64,000 bases of DNA from Sphingobium sp. CCH11-B1. Its GTDB lineage: Bacteria; Pseudomonadota; Alphaproteobacteria; Sphingomonadales; Sphingomonadaceae. This document shows, in pieces, positions 14,296 to 22,842 of this stretch. Location: positions 1-64,000 of the forward strand of contig NZ_LSJY01000202.1 of assembly GCF_001556865.1 (NCBI RefSeq). The letters are read 5' to 3'. Within the stretch, counting starts at the first letter, position 1. Each line of letters starts with the position of its first letter. A program made the position numbers and the translations under genes. The notes under the pieces are model-generated. The model was not told the DNA's origin. It searched no databases and saw only the letters and a program-made list of their open reading frames with translations.

Positions 14296-15816
14296 ATGTC
14301 TGGCCGCATCAGCAAAGTCACCCCTAAGCCGGGATTTGTGTTCGACGGTCGGGACGTAATCCCCGCCCCTGCCAACGTCGTTCCGATCAGCCGCAGCTTT
14401 GCGCTCGACGGCGCGCTGGCCAACATCATGTCGGGGCGCGGCACATCCGTGGATAAGTCCAGCTATAATCACTGGACCTTCATGCCGCAGAACCCGCAGC
14501 AGATCGAAGCGGCGTACCGGGGCAACTGGCTGGTCCGCAAGATCGTGGACATTCCGTGTCAGGACATGACCCGCGCCGGGCGTGATTGGGATGCTGAAGA
14601 TGACCAGATCGCAGCGATTGAGGCAGAGGAAAAGCGGCTCGGCTATTGGGCCAAGGTCTATCAGGCGCTCACGCTAGGCCGCTTGGGCGGCGGCGCAATC
14701 CTCATCGGCATGAAGGATGGGCGGCCTGATCTCCCCCTGCCCGCCAATGTCGGCCCGAATGCGGTTGATTATCTCGTCGTCCTGTCCCGCCACCAGCTTC
14801 AGCTTGGCGACATGGAGACGGACCCCGCCTCCCCTATGTTTGGCGAACCGCGCTGGTTCCGCCTTGCTGGTGGGCGCAACAACATCGACATTCACCCTTC
14901 GCGCGTCATCCCGTTCAAGGGCCTGCCTGCGCCCGGTCTCTATGCCACGAACGCAGAGGATCAATATTGGGGCGATTCCATCATCCAGACGGTGGATGAT
15001 GCGATCAAACAGGCCGTCACTGCAACACAGGGTTTCGCCAGCCTGATCGATGAGGCGAAGGTGGACGTGTTCACCATGCCGGGCATGTATGAGACGCTTG
15101 CCCAGCCTGGCGGTGAGGCGAAGTTCATGGCGGCGCTTCAGGCATCCGCGATGGGCAAGAGCAACTACCGCATGCTCGCGCTTGGTGAAGGCGAGACATG
15201 GGAGACGCGGCAGATCGCATGGGCGGGGATGCCCGATGTCATCAAGACCTATCTTTCGATCGTCGCGGGTGCTGCTGACATTCCCGCTACCCGGCTGCTG
15301 GGGAAATCGCCGGATGGGATGAACAGCACCGGCTCGTCCGATGAGCGCAACTATCTAGCCATGATTGCGGCCAAGCAGCACATGGACCTGCGCCCGCCTC
15401 TGGAGCGGCTTGACGCGGTGGTCCTGCCATCCGCTGGCGTGAAGGCTGATTTGCCATGGACGTTCACGCCGATCAGCACGCTTAGCGAGACTGAGGCGGC
15501 CGACATCGAGCTCAAGGAAGCACAGGCGCTGGAAAAGCTGGTGGGCCTTGCTGTCGTTCCTGAAACCGCGATGGCGAAGACGATCCAAAACCGCTTGATC
15601 GAGACGGGAAGATTCCCCGGCCTCAAGAAATTGATCGAGGAAGCCGAAGCTGCTGGCGAGGGGCTTCCTGACGACGAATCCGAACTGGGGATCATGCCCC
15701 TCGGAGAGAATGGAGGTGGTCAAATATCTCGCGTGCCGGGCGGTGAGTCTGGAAGTGGCGAGCCGCCCCGCCGTGCTGCGAATGACAAGAAGGCGGATGC
15801 CAGCGAGGGCGAGTGA
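14296..15816 (+). CDS. Portal protein (DUF1073 family)
   Basis: 506 residues. YRGNWLVRKIVDIPCQDMTR, YLVVLSRHQLQLGD, the WGDSIIQTVDDAI helix and the GKSPDGMNSTGSSDERNY block are typical of DUF1073 portals. The family shares Pfam PF06381 with proteins that in some phages carry an Acb1 anti-CBASS nuclease, but no second-domain HxT pair is seen here, so only a portal role is called. The acidic, Gly/Ser-rich C-terminus is probably disordered. Translation starts without a Shine-Dalgarno site downstream of 14-bp element copy 1. Confidence 0.88.
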   Translation: MSGRISKVTPKPGFVFDGRDVIPAPANVVPISRSFALDGALANIMSGRGTSVDKSSYNHWTFMPQNPQQIEAAYRGNWLVRKIVDIPCQDMTRAGRDWDAEDDQIAAIEAEEKRLGYWAKVYQALTLGRLGGGAILIGMKDGRPDLPLPANVGPNAVDYLVVLSRHQLQLGDMETDPASPMFGEPRWFRLAGGRNNIDIHPSRVIPFKGLPAPGLYATNAEDQYWGDSIIQTVDDAIKQAVTATQGFASLIDEAKVDVFTMPGMYETLAQPGGEAKFMAALQASAMGKSNYRMLALGEGETWETRQIAWAGMPDVIKTYLSIVAGAADIPATRLLGKSPDGMNSTGSSDERNYLAMIAAKQHMDLRPPLERLDAVVLPSAGVKADLPWTFTPISTLSETEAADIELKEAQALEKLVGLAVVPETAMAKTIQNRLIETGRFPGLKKLIEEAEAAGEGLPDDESELGIMPLGENGGGQISRVPGGESGSGEPPRRAANDKKADASEGE

Positions 15817-16640
15817 TGCCCTACGACCTTCCATCCATTGTTAAGCGAACAGGCCGCAGGAGAGATGTGACCCTGCGCCCCATCATCCCCACCGCCAGCC
15901 AAGCGATCGATCTGGCCGCGATCTACGCCCCCGCATGGCGCATATGGGCCGAGAGCGTAGACCGCATCCTCGCCGCCTATGATCCGCAGCCCCTGCCGAC
16001 ATCCGACAGCCTGACGCTCGACACCGCTGACCAGGTGCAGGCCGCCATCACCAGCGTGGCAAACGAGTTCCTGACGATTCTGACGGCGCGGATCAGCCCG
16101 GCGCTGAGGAATTGGTGTATAAGGGTAGAATCCTGGCACCGCGATAAATTCACCGCTAGCGTGAAGGCTGGGACCGGTCTGGATGTGGCGATGCTGCTCG
16201 GTCCCTCAGATGCGAATGACACGCTTGAGGTATTCATGGCACGCAACACTGCCTTGATCCGCAACGTGAGTGACCAGACACAGGCGCGGGTGGCTGACGC
16301 CGTTTTTCGCGGATACCAGGACCGGAGGCCGATCCGTGAGGTTGCTAAAGAACTTAGTGAAGCAACCACGCTGGGTCGCGACCGTGCACGTCGCATCGCG
16401 CAGGATCAAACTCAGAAGGTTAGCGCTGCGCTCGACCGCACTAGACAGCAGGACGCAGGGATAAGCCAATTCAAGTGGAGGCATTCGTTTAAGCTACATC
16501 CACGCAAGGAGCATCAAGCGCGCGATGGTAAGATTTACGATTGGACCAGCGAGGTTGCGCGCAATGACCCTCCCGGTTCCGCCCCCTACTGCGGGTGTCG
16601 CGCTCAAGCATATCTGGCGATTTTAGACGAGATTGAATGA
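15816..16640 (+). CDS. Head morphogenesis protein (Mu F-like)
   Basis: 274 residues from the ATG overlapping the portal stop (TGATG). The C-terminal half carries the Mu F-like minor head domain: RARRIAQDQTQKVSAALD, FKWRHSFKLHPRKEHQARDG and the closing PYCGCRA. These proteins line the portal-proximal vertex and take part in head assembly and ejection. Its downstream neighbour is a homing-type gene, so the original link to the protease gene has been interrupted. Confidence 0.88.
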   Translation: MPYDLPSIVKRTGRRRDVTLRPIIPTASQAIDLAAIYAPAWRIWAESVDRILAAYDPQPLPTSDSLTLDTADQVQAAITSVANEFLTILTARISPALRNWCIRVESWHRDKFTASVKAGTGLDVAMLLGPSDANDTLEVFMARNTALIRNVSDQTQARVADAVFRGYQDRRPIREVAKELSEATTLGRDRARRIAQDQTQKVSAALDRTRQQDAGISQFKWRHSFKLHPRKEHQARDGKIYDWTSEVARNDPPGSAPYCGCRAQAYLAILDEIE

Positions 16641-16744
16641 AGAAAAGCTATGTTTTGCGCTGAATCGCTGGCATAAATAGCGAGCCGCAGCAGGACTGGA
16701 ACTCCCGCCACGGCTCTGACCATAAACGCATTGGAGGTGCGGCC

Positions 16745-17692
16745 ATGGCTCGCATGAGCATAGAGCAATTGTTACGTGGGGAAACCCGTTTTGGGATGTT
16801 CACCGTCTTGGGCGAGGGTGAGCCGATCATCACGAAATCACACCCGCTGCGTTGTGCCAAGGTGCGATGCGACTGCGGCAACATCCGGCATGTTCAACCA
16901 GCCAAGCTTCGAAGTGGGAAGCACTTGAGTTGCGGTTGCATGAATGCGGAGTTGAGCCGTCACCGCTTTACAAAACATGGTAGGTCTGGGACTCCAGAGT
17001 ACTCCAGCTGGAAATCGATGCATGAGCGCTGCTACAATCCGAAAAACAGAGTGTATCATCGCTACGGCGGACGCGGAATAGATGTCTGCCCCCAATGGCA
17101 CGGGCTTGAGGGGTTGCAGCAGTTTCTTAGTGATATGGGGAATAGGCCTGAGGGGACCACCATAGACCGGATTAACAATAATCGCGGCTATTGGCCCGAT
17201 AATTGCCGGTGGGCTACGCCAAAGCAGCAGAGCGCAAATATCTCAACCAACCGGCTGATGACGTTTGACGGAATTACGAAGATCGCAGGACAATGGGCGG
17301 ATGATCATGGCATCCCCCGCCAAACCTTCCATCAGCGATTGGCCAAGGGTTGGAGCGATGAGCGGGCTATCACTGAGCCGCTACAAGAAAATGAACGCCT
17401 GGTCAAAATTGACGGGGAGGAAGTATCGCTCGCGGAAGCCGCACGCCGCTGCGGCGTGCCCTACAGCCGCCTGCGACATCGCATTGACCAAGGCGTTCCA
17501 TTGGAGAGGGCGTTGGATTCAACGCCAATCGAGGTTGGCCGCAAAGGTGAGAAGAACTCCTCAGCCAAGCTAACTCAGAAGGATGTAGATTACATACGCT
17601 CCTCGTCAGAAATGGGGATCACGCTGGCGAGGCGGTTCGGGATTTCGAACACTACCGTGACCAACATTCGGAAGCGCCGGATATGGAAATAG
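16745..17692 (+). CDS. HNH-like homing endonuclease-type protein
   Basis: 315 residues, with a GGAGG site before ATG. N-terminal CDCG...CGC zinc cysteines, then HERCYNPKNRVYHRYGGRGI, IDRINNNRGYWPDNCRWAT and KQQSANIS, the same nuclease block as in 8664-9296. Three small DNA-binding modules follow (ITKIAGQWADDHGIPRQTFH, EVSLAEAARRCGVPYSRLRH, ITLARRFGISNTTVTNIRKR). This layout is typical of free-standing homing enzymes. It sits as an extra gene between two conserved head genes, with a 104-nt leader holding a GAGCCG/CGGCTC hairpin. Confidence 0.82.
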   Translation: MARMSIEQLLRGETRFGMFTVLGEGEPIITKSHPLRCAKVRCDCGNIRHVQPAKLRSGKHLSCGCMNAELSRHRFTKHGRSGTPEYSSWKSMHERCYNPKNRVYHRYGGRGIDVCPQWHGLEGLQQFLSDMGNRPEGTTIDRINNNRGYWPDNCRWATPKQQSANISTNRLMTFDGITKIAGQWADDHGIPRQTFHQRLAKGWSDERAITEPLQENERLVKIDGEEVSLAEAARRCGVPYSRLRHRIDQGVPLERALDSTPIEVGRKGEKNSSAKLTQKDVDYIRSSSEMGITLARRFGISNTTVTNIRKRRIWK

Positions 17693-17707
17693 CCACTGCC
17701 GTGAAAA

Positions 17708-17721
17708 GCTGGCGTCCGTAG
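17708..17721 (+). promoter_or_regulatory. 14-bp late-gene element, copy 2
   Basis: GCTGGCGTCCGTAG, 33 nt before the ATG at 17755 of the protease gene. The leader lacks a Shine-Dalgarno site and ends with a GGGGC/GCCCC hairpin (17739-17754) touching the start codon. Confidence 0.75.
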
Positions 17722-17754
17722 AGCCTACCTAAAGCCGTGGGGCACACAAGCCCC

Positions 17755-19071
17755 ATGGTGCAACTGACCGACACCCTTGATGCTTCGACCGCCGCCCGCA
17801 TCTGCGCGGATGGTTCGCTTGTGGCTGAAGTGTTCGCGGCCCGCACCGGCATCCAGGATTATCTCGGCCGCGAGGTTGATCCAGACAATCAGCATGGCCT
17901 CCGCGATAAGGCGACGGTCAAGGTCTATCGCCCCGAGAGCGAGGTTTTCAAGGCAGACAGCCTCGCCACCTTCGCGTACGCGCCTGTCACGCTGGATCAT
18001 CCTTCCGTCCCGGTGACGGCGGACAATTGGCGTCAGCTTGGCCGAGGCGAGATCAACGGTGATGTCGTTCGCGACGGCCAGCGTGTCCGTGTTCCGATCA
18101 TTGTTCGCGACGCCAAGGCTGTTGAGGCCGCCACCACCACCCACAAGCAACTGTCCATGGGATACGCCACCAAGCTGGTGTTCCCGACTGACGGCAGGCA
18201 TCCCGATGGCACGCTTTGCGACGCCTATCAGACCGAATTGAAGATCAACCACATTGCGCTTGTCCGCGCCGCACGGGGCGGGCCGGAATTGCGTGTCATT
18301 GACGAGCGCAAGCCGCTTCATCTTCTGACAGACGGCATCGGCGACGCCAAGGCGTGGCTCAAAAAGGCCATAGCCCTCCACAAAAAGCACATGGACGGCA
18401 CAGCGCCCACAACCGGCCCTGCCGGAGAAAAAAGCCAGATGCTCATGATGGAGCAGATGGAGAACGCGTTGTCCGCGCTCGACGGTGAATCTCCAGCGAG
18501 CCGGATGAAAATGGACTTTAACCCCAAGGAGCTTCTCATGAAGATCAGGATCGGCGACGCCGAAGTCGATGCGACCAACGGTGAGGCCGTTCGGATCGCG
18601 AATGATGCGCGCGAAGGCGCATTCAAGGAACTCCAGACCAAGGTCGGCACGCTGACCGCCGATCTGGCGACCGCGAACACCACCATCCAGACCAAGGACG
18701 GCGAGATCGCCGCCCTGAACGCCAAGCTGAAGGACGCGGAAGTGACGCCGGCGAAGCTTCAGGCGCTGGCCGATGCTCGCGCCGATGTGATCGGCAAGGC
18801 AAAGCTGCTGGCCCCGAACATCGTCGCGGACGGCAAGACCGACGCGGAAATCCGCAAGGAAGCTGTGTCTGCCAAGTTGGGCGACGCCGCGAAGGATATG
18901 GCGGACGCAGCGATCGAAGGCGCTTTCATCGCTTTCACCAAGGACGCGAAGATCGACCCCTTGCGCGCAACCATCATCGACGGCGTGCAGACGGTTGGTG
19001 ACGCTGCCGCGAAGGAGCAGCAGGCATTCGACGCCGCCAACGACTTCAACGCCTGGCGCAAGCAGGCATAA
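17755..19071 (+). CDS. Prohead protease/scaffold fusion (DUF2213)
   Basis: ATG at 17755 is preferred over a GTG at 17737 because its 33-nt spacing to the 14-bp element matches the other copies. Residues 1-190 are the DUF2213 protease: FAYAPVTLDHPSV supplies the likely catalytic His and THKQLSMGYATKL the Ser. The C-terminal 180 residues form a coiled-coil, Lys/Ala/Asp-rich scaffold (LTADLATANTTIQTKDGEIA). A strong internal start inside it (18538) probably makes a separate scaffold. 438 residues is usual for the fused form. Confidence 0.85.
   Translation: MVQLTDTLDASTAARICADGSLVAEVFAARTGIQDYLGREVDPDNQHGLRDKATVKVYRPESEVFKADSLATFAYAPVTLDHPSVPVTADNWRQLGRGEINGDVVRDGQRVRVPIIVRDAKAVEAATTTHKQLSMGYATKLVFPTDGRHPDGTLCDAYQTELKINHIALVRAARGGPELRVIDERKPLHLLTDGIGDAKAWLKKAIALHKKHMDGTAPTTGPAGEKSQMLMMEQMENALSALDGESPASRMKMDFNPKELLMKIRIGDAEVDATNGEAVRIANDAREGAFKELQTKVGTLTADLATANTTIQTKDGEIAALNAKLKDAEVTPAKLQALADARADVIGKAKLLAPNIVADGKTDAEIRKEAVSAKLGDAAKDMADAAIEGAFIAFTKDAKIDPLRATIIDGVQTVGDAAAKEQQAFDAANDFNAWRKQA
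18538..19071 (+). CDS. Predicted internal-start scaffold protein (177 aa)
   Basis: In frame with the protease gene, ATG at 18538 is preceded by AAGGAG with a six-base spacer, the best ribosome site in the head region. The product begins MKIRIGDAEVDATNGEAV, looks like a natural N-terminus, and contains the coiled coil plus C-terminal part. This reproduces the lambda C/Nu3 arrangement, where the scaffold is made from an internal start in the protease gene. Inferred, not shown. Confidence 0.6.
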   Translation: MKIRIGDAEVDATNGEAVRIANDAREGAFKELQTKVGTLTADLATANTTIQTKDGEIAALNAKLKDAEVTPAKLQALADARADVIGKAKLLAPNIVADGKTDAEIRKEAVSAKLGDAAKDMADAAIEGAFIAFTKDAKIDPLRATIIDGVQTVGDAAAKEQQAFDAANDFNAWRKQA

Positions 19072-19085
19072 GGGAGGGCTGAACA

Positions 19086-19544
19086 ATGCCTTTGCAGACT
19101 TCTTATTCGCAGTTCCAGCCCGAGGCCTTCATTGGCCAGCTCGGCAACATGGAAGAGTGGAACGGGCTTACCCGGACCGCGACCGCGACCATCGCCTTTG
19201 GCGCCCCTGCCCAGCGCAGCGGCGACGCAGGCTGTGCCCCGCTCGCTTCCGGCGGCGAGTTCCTGGGCATCGCCATTGGCCATCACGTCATCACGGCCAC
19301 CAACGCCGACAGCTACGGCCAGTATGACAACGTGCCGCTTGCCGATGAGGCTGGCCGCATCCGCGTCGTTGCCGACGCCGCAATCACGGTCGGAGCTGCG
19401 CTCAACTTCAACACCGCGACTGGCCGCTATACCACGGCCGCCACGTCCGGCACCGTCATCGCCGTCCCCGGCGCGGAGGCAGACACCGCCGCCGCTGGTG
19501 CTGGCTCGCACTTCTGGCTGCGGCTGCGCCGCGTGCCGTCTTAA
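19086..19544 (+). CDS. Capsid cement/decoration protein
   Basis: 152 residues, beta-rich, Ala/Thr/Gly-rich, between scaffold and major capsid genes. The pattern TATIAFGAPAQRSGDAGCAP, FLGIAIG, YGQYDNVPLAD and RIRVVADAAITVGAAL is that of the phage structural cement protein family that stabilises the capsid surface. No signal peptide. It has its own weak ribosome site and is spaced 14 nt from the previous gene. Confidence 0.78.
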   Translation: MPLQTSYSQFQPEAFIGQLGNMEEWNGLTRTATATIAFGAPAQRSGDAGCAPLASGGEFLGIAIGHHVITATNADSYGQYDNVPLADEAGRIRVVADAAITVGAALNFNTATGRYTTAATSGTVIAVPGAEADTAAAGAGSHFWLRLRRVPS

Positions 19545-19558
19545 CCGGGGGCTGAGCA

Positions 19559-20542
19559 ATGAACATGCACACGAATTTCAACGACGCGCAGCAGGCTCAG
19601 TTCGGCTTCGTCGTCAATCAGGCTTACGCGATCAACGCACAGGTCTATGCCACCAAATTCCCCGATCTGGACTTCGGGCGGCTCGTCTATGTCGACACCT
19701 CTGCGCCTGAGTGGACGCCGGGGATCATCACCTTCCTGTCGTCTTCGGTCGGCAAGGCAGGATGGTATTCGGGCGCAGCTAAGGATGTGCCCCGTGCTGA
19801 CGTGACCATGGACAAGTCCGAGGTCCGCGTTCACATGGCCGCCATCGGTTATGGCTATAATGACGAGGAAATTGGCCAAGCGCAGCTGCTCGGCATGAAC
19901 CTCGGCACCGCCAAGGCTGAGGCCGCTCGCCGGGCTTACATGGAGTTCATGTGGAACATCACCTTGACGGGCGACACCACCAAGAACTTGCTTGGCCTTG
20001 CTAACCAGTCCGCTGTGACGGCAGGGACCGCCCCTGCCGATGGGACGGGTTCGGTGACGACTTGGTTCGATGCGAACGGCAATGCGACGAAGACGCCTCA
20101 ACAAATCGTCCGCGACATCAACAGTGTTCTGACGGGCATCTTCACCGGGTCACTCACGGTCGAAATGGCCGACACGCTGCTGCTGCCTTACAGTACTATC
20201 AGCTACCTCGGCGCGACCCCGATGTCTTCGACCAACAGCGAGACGATCCTGTCGTTCATTCTGCGGACCAACATCTACACGCAGATGACCGGCCAACAGA
20301 TCACCATTCGTGGTGTCCTTGGTCTGGATACTGCCGGCGCATCCTCGACCAAGCGCATGGTTGCTTACGCGAACCGCCAGGATGTCGTGAAGCTGCATCT
20401 GCCGATGCCGCATCGCTTCGGCCACAGCGGCGGGCTTGTCTATCAGGATGGGCCAAGCTCGTTCCAAATTCCGGGTCGGTTCCGCACGGGCGGCGTTGAA
20501 GTCCTGCGCACCGGCGCGTTCCGGTATCTGGACGGGATTTAA
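19559..20542 (+). CDS. Major capsid protein (DUF2184)
   Basis: 327 residues. The fold is recognised from TFLSSSVGKAGWYSGAAKDV, RVHMAAIGYGYNDEEIGQAQ, AEAARRAYMEFMWN, LLLPYSTISYL and the C-terminal HRFGHSGGLVYQDG. It belongs to the DUF2184 HK97-fold capsid group that pairs with DUF1073 portals and DUF2213 proteases. There is no N-terminal delta domain, consistent with a separate scaffold. Confidence 0.9.
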   Translation: MNMHTNFNDAQQAQFGFVVNQAYAINAQVYATKFPDLDFGRLVYVDTSAPEWTPGIITFLSSSVGKAGWYSGAAKDVPRADVTMDKSEVRVHMAAIGYGYNDEEIGQAQLLGMNLGTAKAEAARRAYMEFMWNITLTGDTTKNLLGLANQSAVTAGTAPADGTGSVTTWFDANGNATKTPQQIVRDINSVLTGIFTGSLTVEMADTLLLPYSTISYLGATPMSSTNSETILSFILRTNIYTQMTGQQITIRGVLGLDTAGASSTKRMVAYANRQDVVKLHLPMPHRFGHSGGLVYQDGPSSFQIPGRFRTGGVEVLRTGAFRYLDGI

Positions 20543-20545
20543 GCC

Positions 20546-20764
20546 ATGGCTGACGAACCCAAGATCGTGAAGCATGTCGTCACCAACATCACGAACGGCC
20601 CGAAGGTGCTGAACGCCGTCACGCCCGGCGTCCTGGCGGCGGGCGATTCTACCGATGATCCGGTGGAGATGACCGAAGCGGAATATAATGCTGCCAAGGC
20701 GACTGGCTGGTTCAAGTTCGGAGCTGCCGCCGCAAAGGCTGCGGCCAAGGACGACGACAAGTAA
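20546..20764 (+). CDS. Small structural-region protein (72 aa)
   Basis: 72 residues, starting three bases after the capsid stop. Beta-rich N-terminal half (KHVVTNITNGPKVLNAVTPG) and a Lys/Ala/Asp tail. Proteins like this commonly follow phage capsid genes and may be head completion or tail-connector elements. Followed directly by a strong terminator. Confidence 0.65.
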   Translation: MADEPKIVKHVVTNITNGPKVLNAVTPGVLAAGDSTDDPVEMTEAEYNAAKATGWFKFGAAAAKAAAKDDDK

Positions 20765-20787
20765 CCCGACGCTCCGGGGGCGAAGCG

Positions 20788-20817
20788 AGGCCGCTGCTTT
20801 CGAGTGGCGGCCTTTTT
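20788..20817 (+). terminator. Intrinsic terminator after the capsid genes
   Basis: Stem AGGCCGC (20788-20794) pairs with GCGGCCT (20807-20813) around a 12-nt loop, followed by a T-run to 20817. This is the clearest intrinsic terminator in the prophage and separates highly expressed head genes from the tail genes. Confidence 0.85.
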
Positions 20818-20832
20818 CATAAGGACTGACCT

Positions 20833-21288
20833 ATGGCCTATACCCCGCCCACGAAGGCGACCTTCATCGCCATCTTCCCGTCCTTCGCGGCAGTGAGCGA
20901 TGAGGCCTACGATTTCTGGTCAGGTCAGGCCGTGCTTATCACAGAACCTCTGCAAGATTGCCTCGCCGGCCAGATGGACCTTGCGACCATGCGGGCGACG
21001 GCCTGGTATCTGACGGACGCCGGGATCGGCACTGGTGCCGAAAGCGAGATGGCGGCGCAGGGGGCGTCGGGTTTCAAGCGCATCAAGTCTGGCACGATCG
21101 AACTGGAACGGGGCGATGCTACGAAAGCGGAGAGTGCCGGCGTCTATGGCTCCAACAGTTATGGGGTGGCCTTCTTCGCGATGATCCGTCCTTGCCTTGC
21201 CGGGCCTCGGGTGACTGGGACTGGCTGCGTTCCGTGCGGAACCGGCTTCAACGGCTGGGCCGGCCCTCTGCCTTATGGGAGGTGCTGA
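20833..21288 (+). CDS. Head-tail connector (DUF4054)
   Basis: 151 residues. The opening YTPPTKATFIAIFPSFAAVS, then MDLATMRATAWYLTDA and KRIKSGTIELERG are characteristic of DUF4054 proteins, which form the first connector ring below the portal. The C-terminal RVTGTGCVPCGTGFNGW is Cys/Gly-rich. The stop overlaps the next ATG (TGATG). Confidence 0.8.
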   Translation: MAYTPPTKATFIAIFPSFAAVSDEAYDFWSGQAVLITEPLQDCLAGQMDLATMRATAWYLTDAGIGTGAESEMAAQGASGFKRIKSGTIELERGDATKAESAGVYGSNSYGVAFFAMIRPCLAGPRVTGTGCVPCGTGFNGWAGPLPYGRC

Positions 21289-21656
21289 TGGGCCTGCTCA
21301 ACGGCGGCATCTCCGCGATCTTCGGGGCGGCTTTGGGCGGGCTTTATCTTGATGGCATCCTTCATCGCGACGGGGTGAACCCGGTATATGACGATGAGGG
21401 CAATATCACCGGATACGCGGGCGCTGATGACATGCCGATAAAGGTCCAGCGCGACGCCTGCTCCTATTCCATGCGGCAGTCGGAAGGTTATTCCGAAGGC
21501 GACGTAATGCTGATCATTTTGGCGTCGTCCTTGGCCGGCACGAAGGTGACGACCGACATGCAAGCGACCGATGGCGCTGGCGACCGATGGACGATCAAGA
21601 GCCATGATCTGGACGCGGCCAGCTCGCATTGGATTTGTCGGGGGCGGGTGGCGTGA
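21288..21656 (+). CDS. Head-tail joining protein (122 aa)
   Basis: ATG overlaps the DUF4054 stop. The 122-residue protein starts with a short hydrophobic part (ISAIFGAALGGLYLDGIL), then a beta-rich body with RQSEGYSEGDVMLIIL and GDRWTIKSHD, as in phage joining/completion proteins. Its position between connector and gp10-like genes supports that call. Confidence 0.7.
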   Translation: MGLLNGGISAIFGAALGGLYLDGILHRDGVNPVYDDEGNITGYAGADDMPIKVQRDACSYSMRQSEGYSEGDVMLIILASSLAGTKVTTDMQATDGAGDRWTIKSHDLDAASSHWICRGRVA

Positions 21657-22066
21657 GGATCACCGGGGCTAAAGCGCACAAAGCTAGGTTGAAGCGAATC
21701 CGTGGGTCAGAAATGCGGCGCGAGGTCGGGAAGGCGATTTATACAGCTGCCGACCTTCTGAGTGTGGAGGCCGCGCTGTCCATCACGCAAGGGGCGGTGT
21801 CCGGCGCTAACCACAAGCCCAGCGCCCCAGGAAGCCCGCCAAACGCAGATACGCACCTACTTGACAGGTCCATCCACACCGAGCGCGAAAGCACTCTGGT
21901 ATCCCTTACGGTAGCAGACGCTCCCTATGCTGCCGACCAAGAGTTCGGCAACTCCCGCCTTCCCGAACGCCCTTACATGCGCCCCGCTGCGGAAAAGACG
22001 CGCCCCAAGGCTGAGCGCCTGGTCGTTGCCGCAGTAAAGCGGGTGGTTGGCGGAGGCACGCTATGA
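21653..22066 (+). CDS. HK97 gp10-like tail completion protein
   Basis: 137 residues from GTG 21653, overlapping the previous stop. The core VGKAIYTAADLLSVEAALSI, GSPPNADTHLL with S-I-H and FGNSRLPERPYMRPA-type ending matches the HK97 gp10 family, which closes the head-proximal end of the tail. Confidence 0.82.
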   Translation: MRITGAKAHKARLKRIRGSEMRREVGKAIYTAADLLSVEAALSITQGAVSGANHKPSAPGSPPNADTHLLDRSIHTERESTLVSLTVADAPYAADQEFGNSRLPERPYMRPAAEKTRPKAERLVVAAVKRVVGGGTL

Positions 22067-22344
22067 GGGTGCACTTCACTCGCGACTATGACCACCGCTG
22101 GCCTTCGCGCGCCGTTACCGCCTTCAAGGCCGGCTGGTCCGGTGCCGTGAAGCGTGAAGTGGGCGAAGCGGCCATCGGAAAAGGCAGGGCGACAGAGATC
22201 GCGAACGGTGGTAAGCCTAGCAGCGATGCCAAAGCCTCCCCGCCTGCCGACATTCGAGGAAGTAGAGGAATGGCTCGACCGGACGATGCTTCTGATGTGG
22301 GGTCCGTCATTCTCGATCTGCCGCTGGATGGGGCCGGACAATGA
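22063..22344 (+). CDS. Hypothetical connector-region protein (93 aa)
   Basis: 93 residues, overlapping the neighbours by four bases at both ends. The first half (FTRDYDHRWPSRAVTAFKAG) resembles small phage proteins found between gp10 and DUF3168 genes, basic at first and acidic at the end. No function can be given. Confidence 0.65.
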   Translation: MRVHFTRDYDHRWPSRAVTAFKAGWSGAVKREVGEAAIGKGRATEIANGGKPSSDAKASPPADIRGSRGMARPDDASDVGSVILDLPLDGAGQ

Positions 22345-22775
22345 CAACGACCCTAGACCCGTCGCTCTCGATCCGGGGCAAGATCATAGCGGCCTTGAGG
22401 GCTGACGCCACCCTAACGGCGATCATCCCGGCAGAGCGCATCTACCCGACCAAAGGGCCGGCATCGCCAACTTTTCCCTTCATCCGCGTTCCCATGCTCA
22501 TTGGCACCCCCGCCGAACTGGACGGAGGCAGCGGGTCGGATCAGTCGGGCGTCATTCATTGCTTCACGAAGCTGGCGACAGGCGTTGCCGATCCTGAAGC
22601 GCAGGCGGCGGTCATCAACCGACATATCGTTCGTATCCTGAGCCAGATCGATGATGTGGACCTTGGCGACGGGGAATCTCTCGGCATCCATGTCACGCAG
22701 ACACAGGTCATCATGGACAGCGCCGAAGCTGATGCTTTCCATGGAATGGTTTCCGTTCGCGCCGTTGCCTCCTAA
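22341..22775 (+). CDS. Tail terminator protein (DUF3168)
   Basis: 144 residues. RGKIIAALRADATLTAIIPA, RIYPTKGP, FPFIRVPM and the closing beta strands with VSVRAVAS match DUF3168/gpU-like tail terminators that stop tube growth and join tail to head. The stop is followed with no gap by copy 3 of the 14-bp element. Confidence 0.8.
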   Translation: MTTTLDPSLSIRGKIIAALRADATLTAIIPAERIYPTKGPASPTFPFIRVPMLIGTPAELDGGSGSDQSGVIHCFTKLATGVADPEAQAAVINRHIVRILSQIDDVDLGDGESLGIHVTQTQVIMDSAEADAFHGMVSVRAVAS

Positions 22776-22789
22776 GCTGGCGTCCGTAG
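22776..22789 (+). promoter_or_regulatory. 14-bp late-gene element, copy 3
   Basis: GCTGGCGTCCGTAG beginning on the base after the DUF3168 stop. This copy differs from the others: the next start is 53 nt away and has its own GGAG site. Confidence 0.72.
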
Positions 22790-22842
22790 AGGCGTCACCC
22801 CCTACCCCATAGCCTGCCCGCAAATCTCGCTGGAGTTGCGGA

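Noticed and set aside
14296..15816. Anti-CBASS Acb1 activity in the DUF1073 portal
   Set aside because: The Pfam name covers both, but the second-domain catalytic HxT pair is not seen; a portal role explains length and place.
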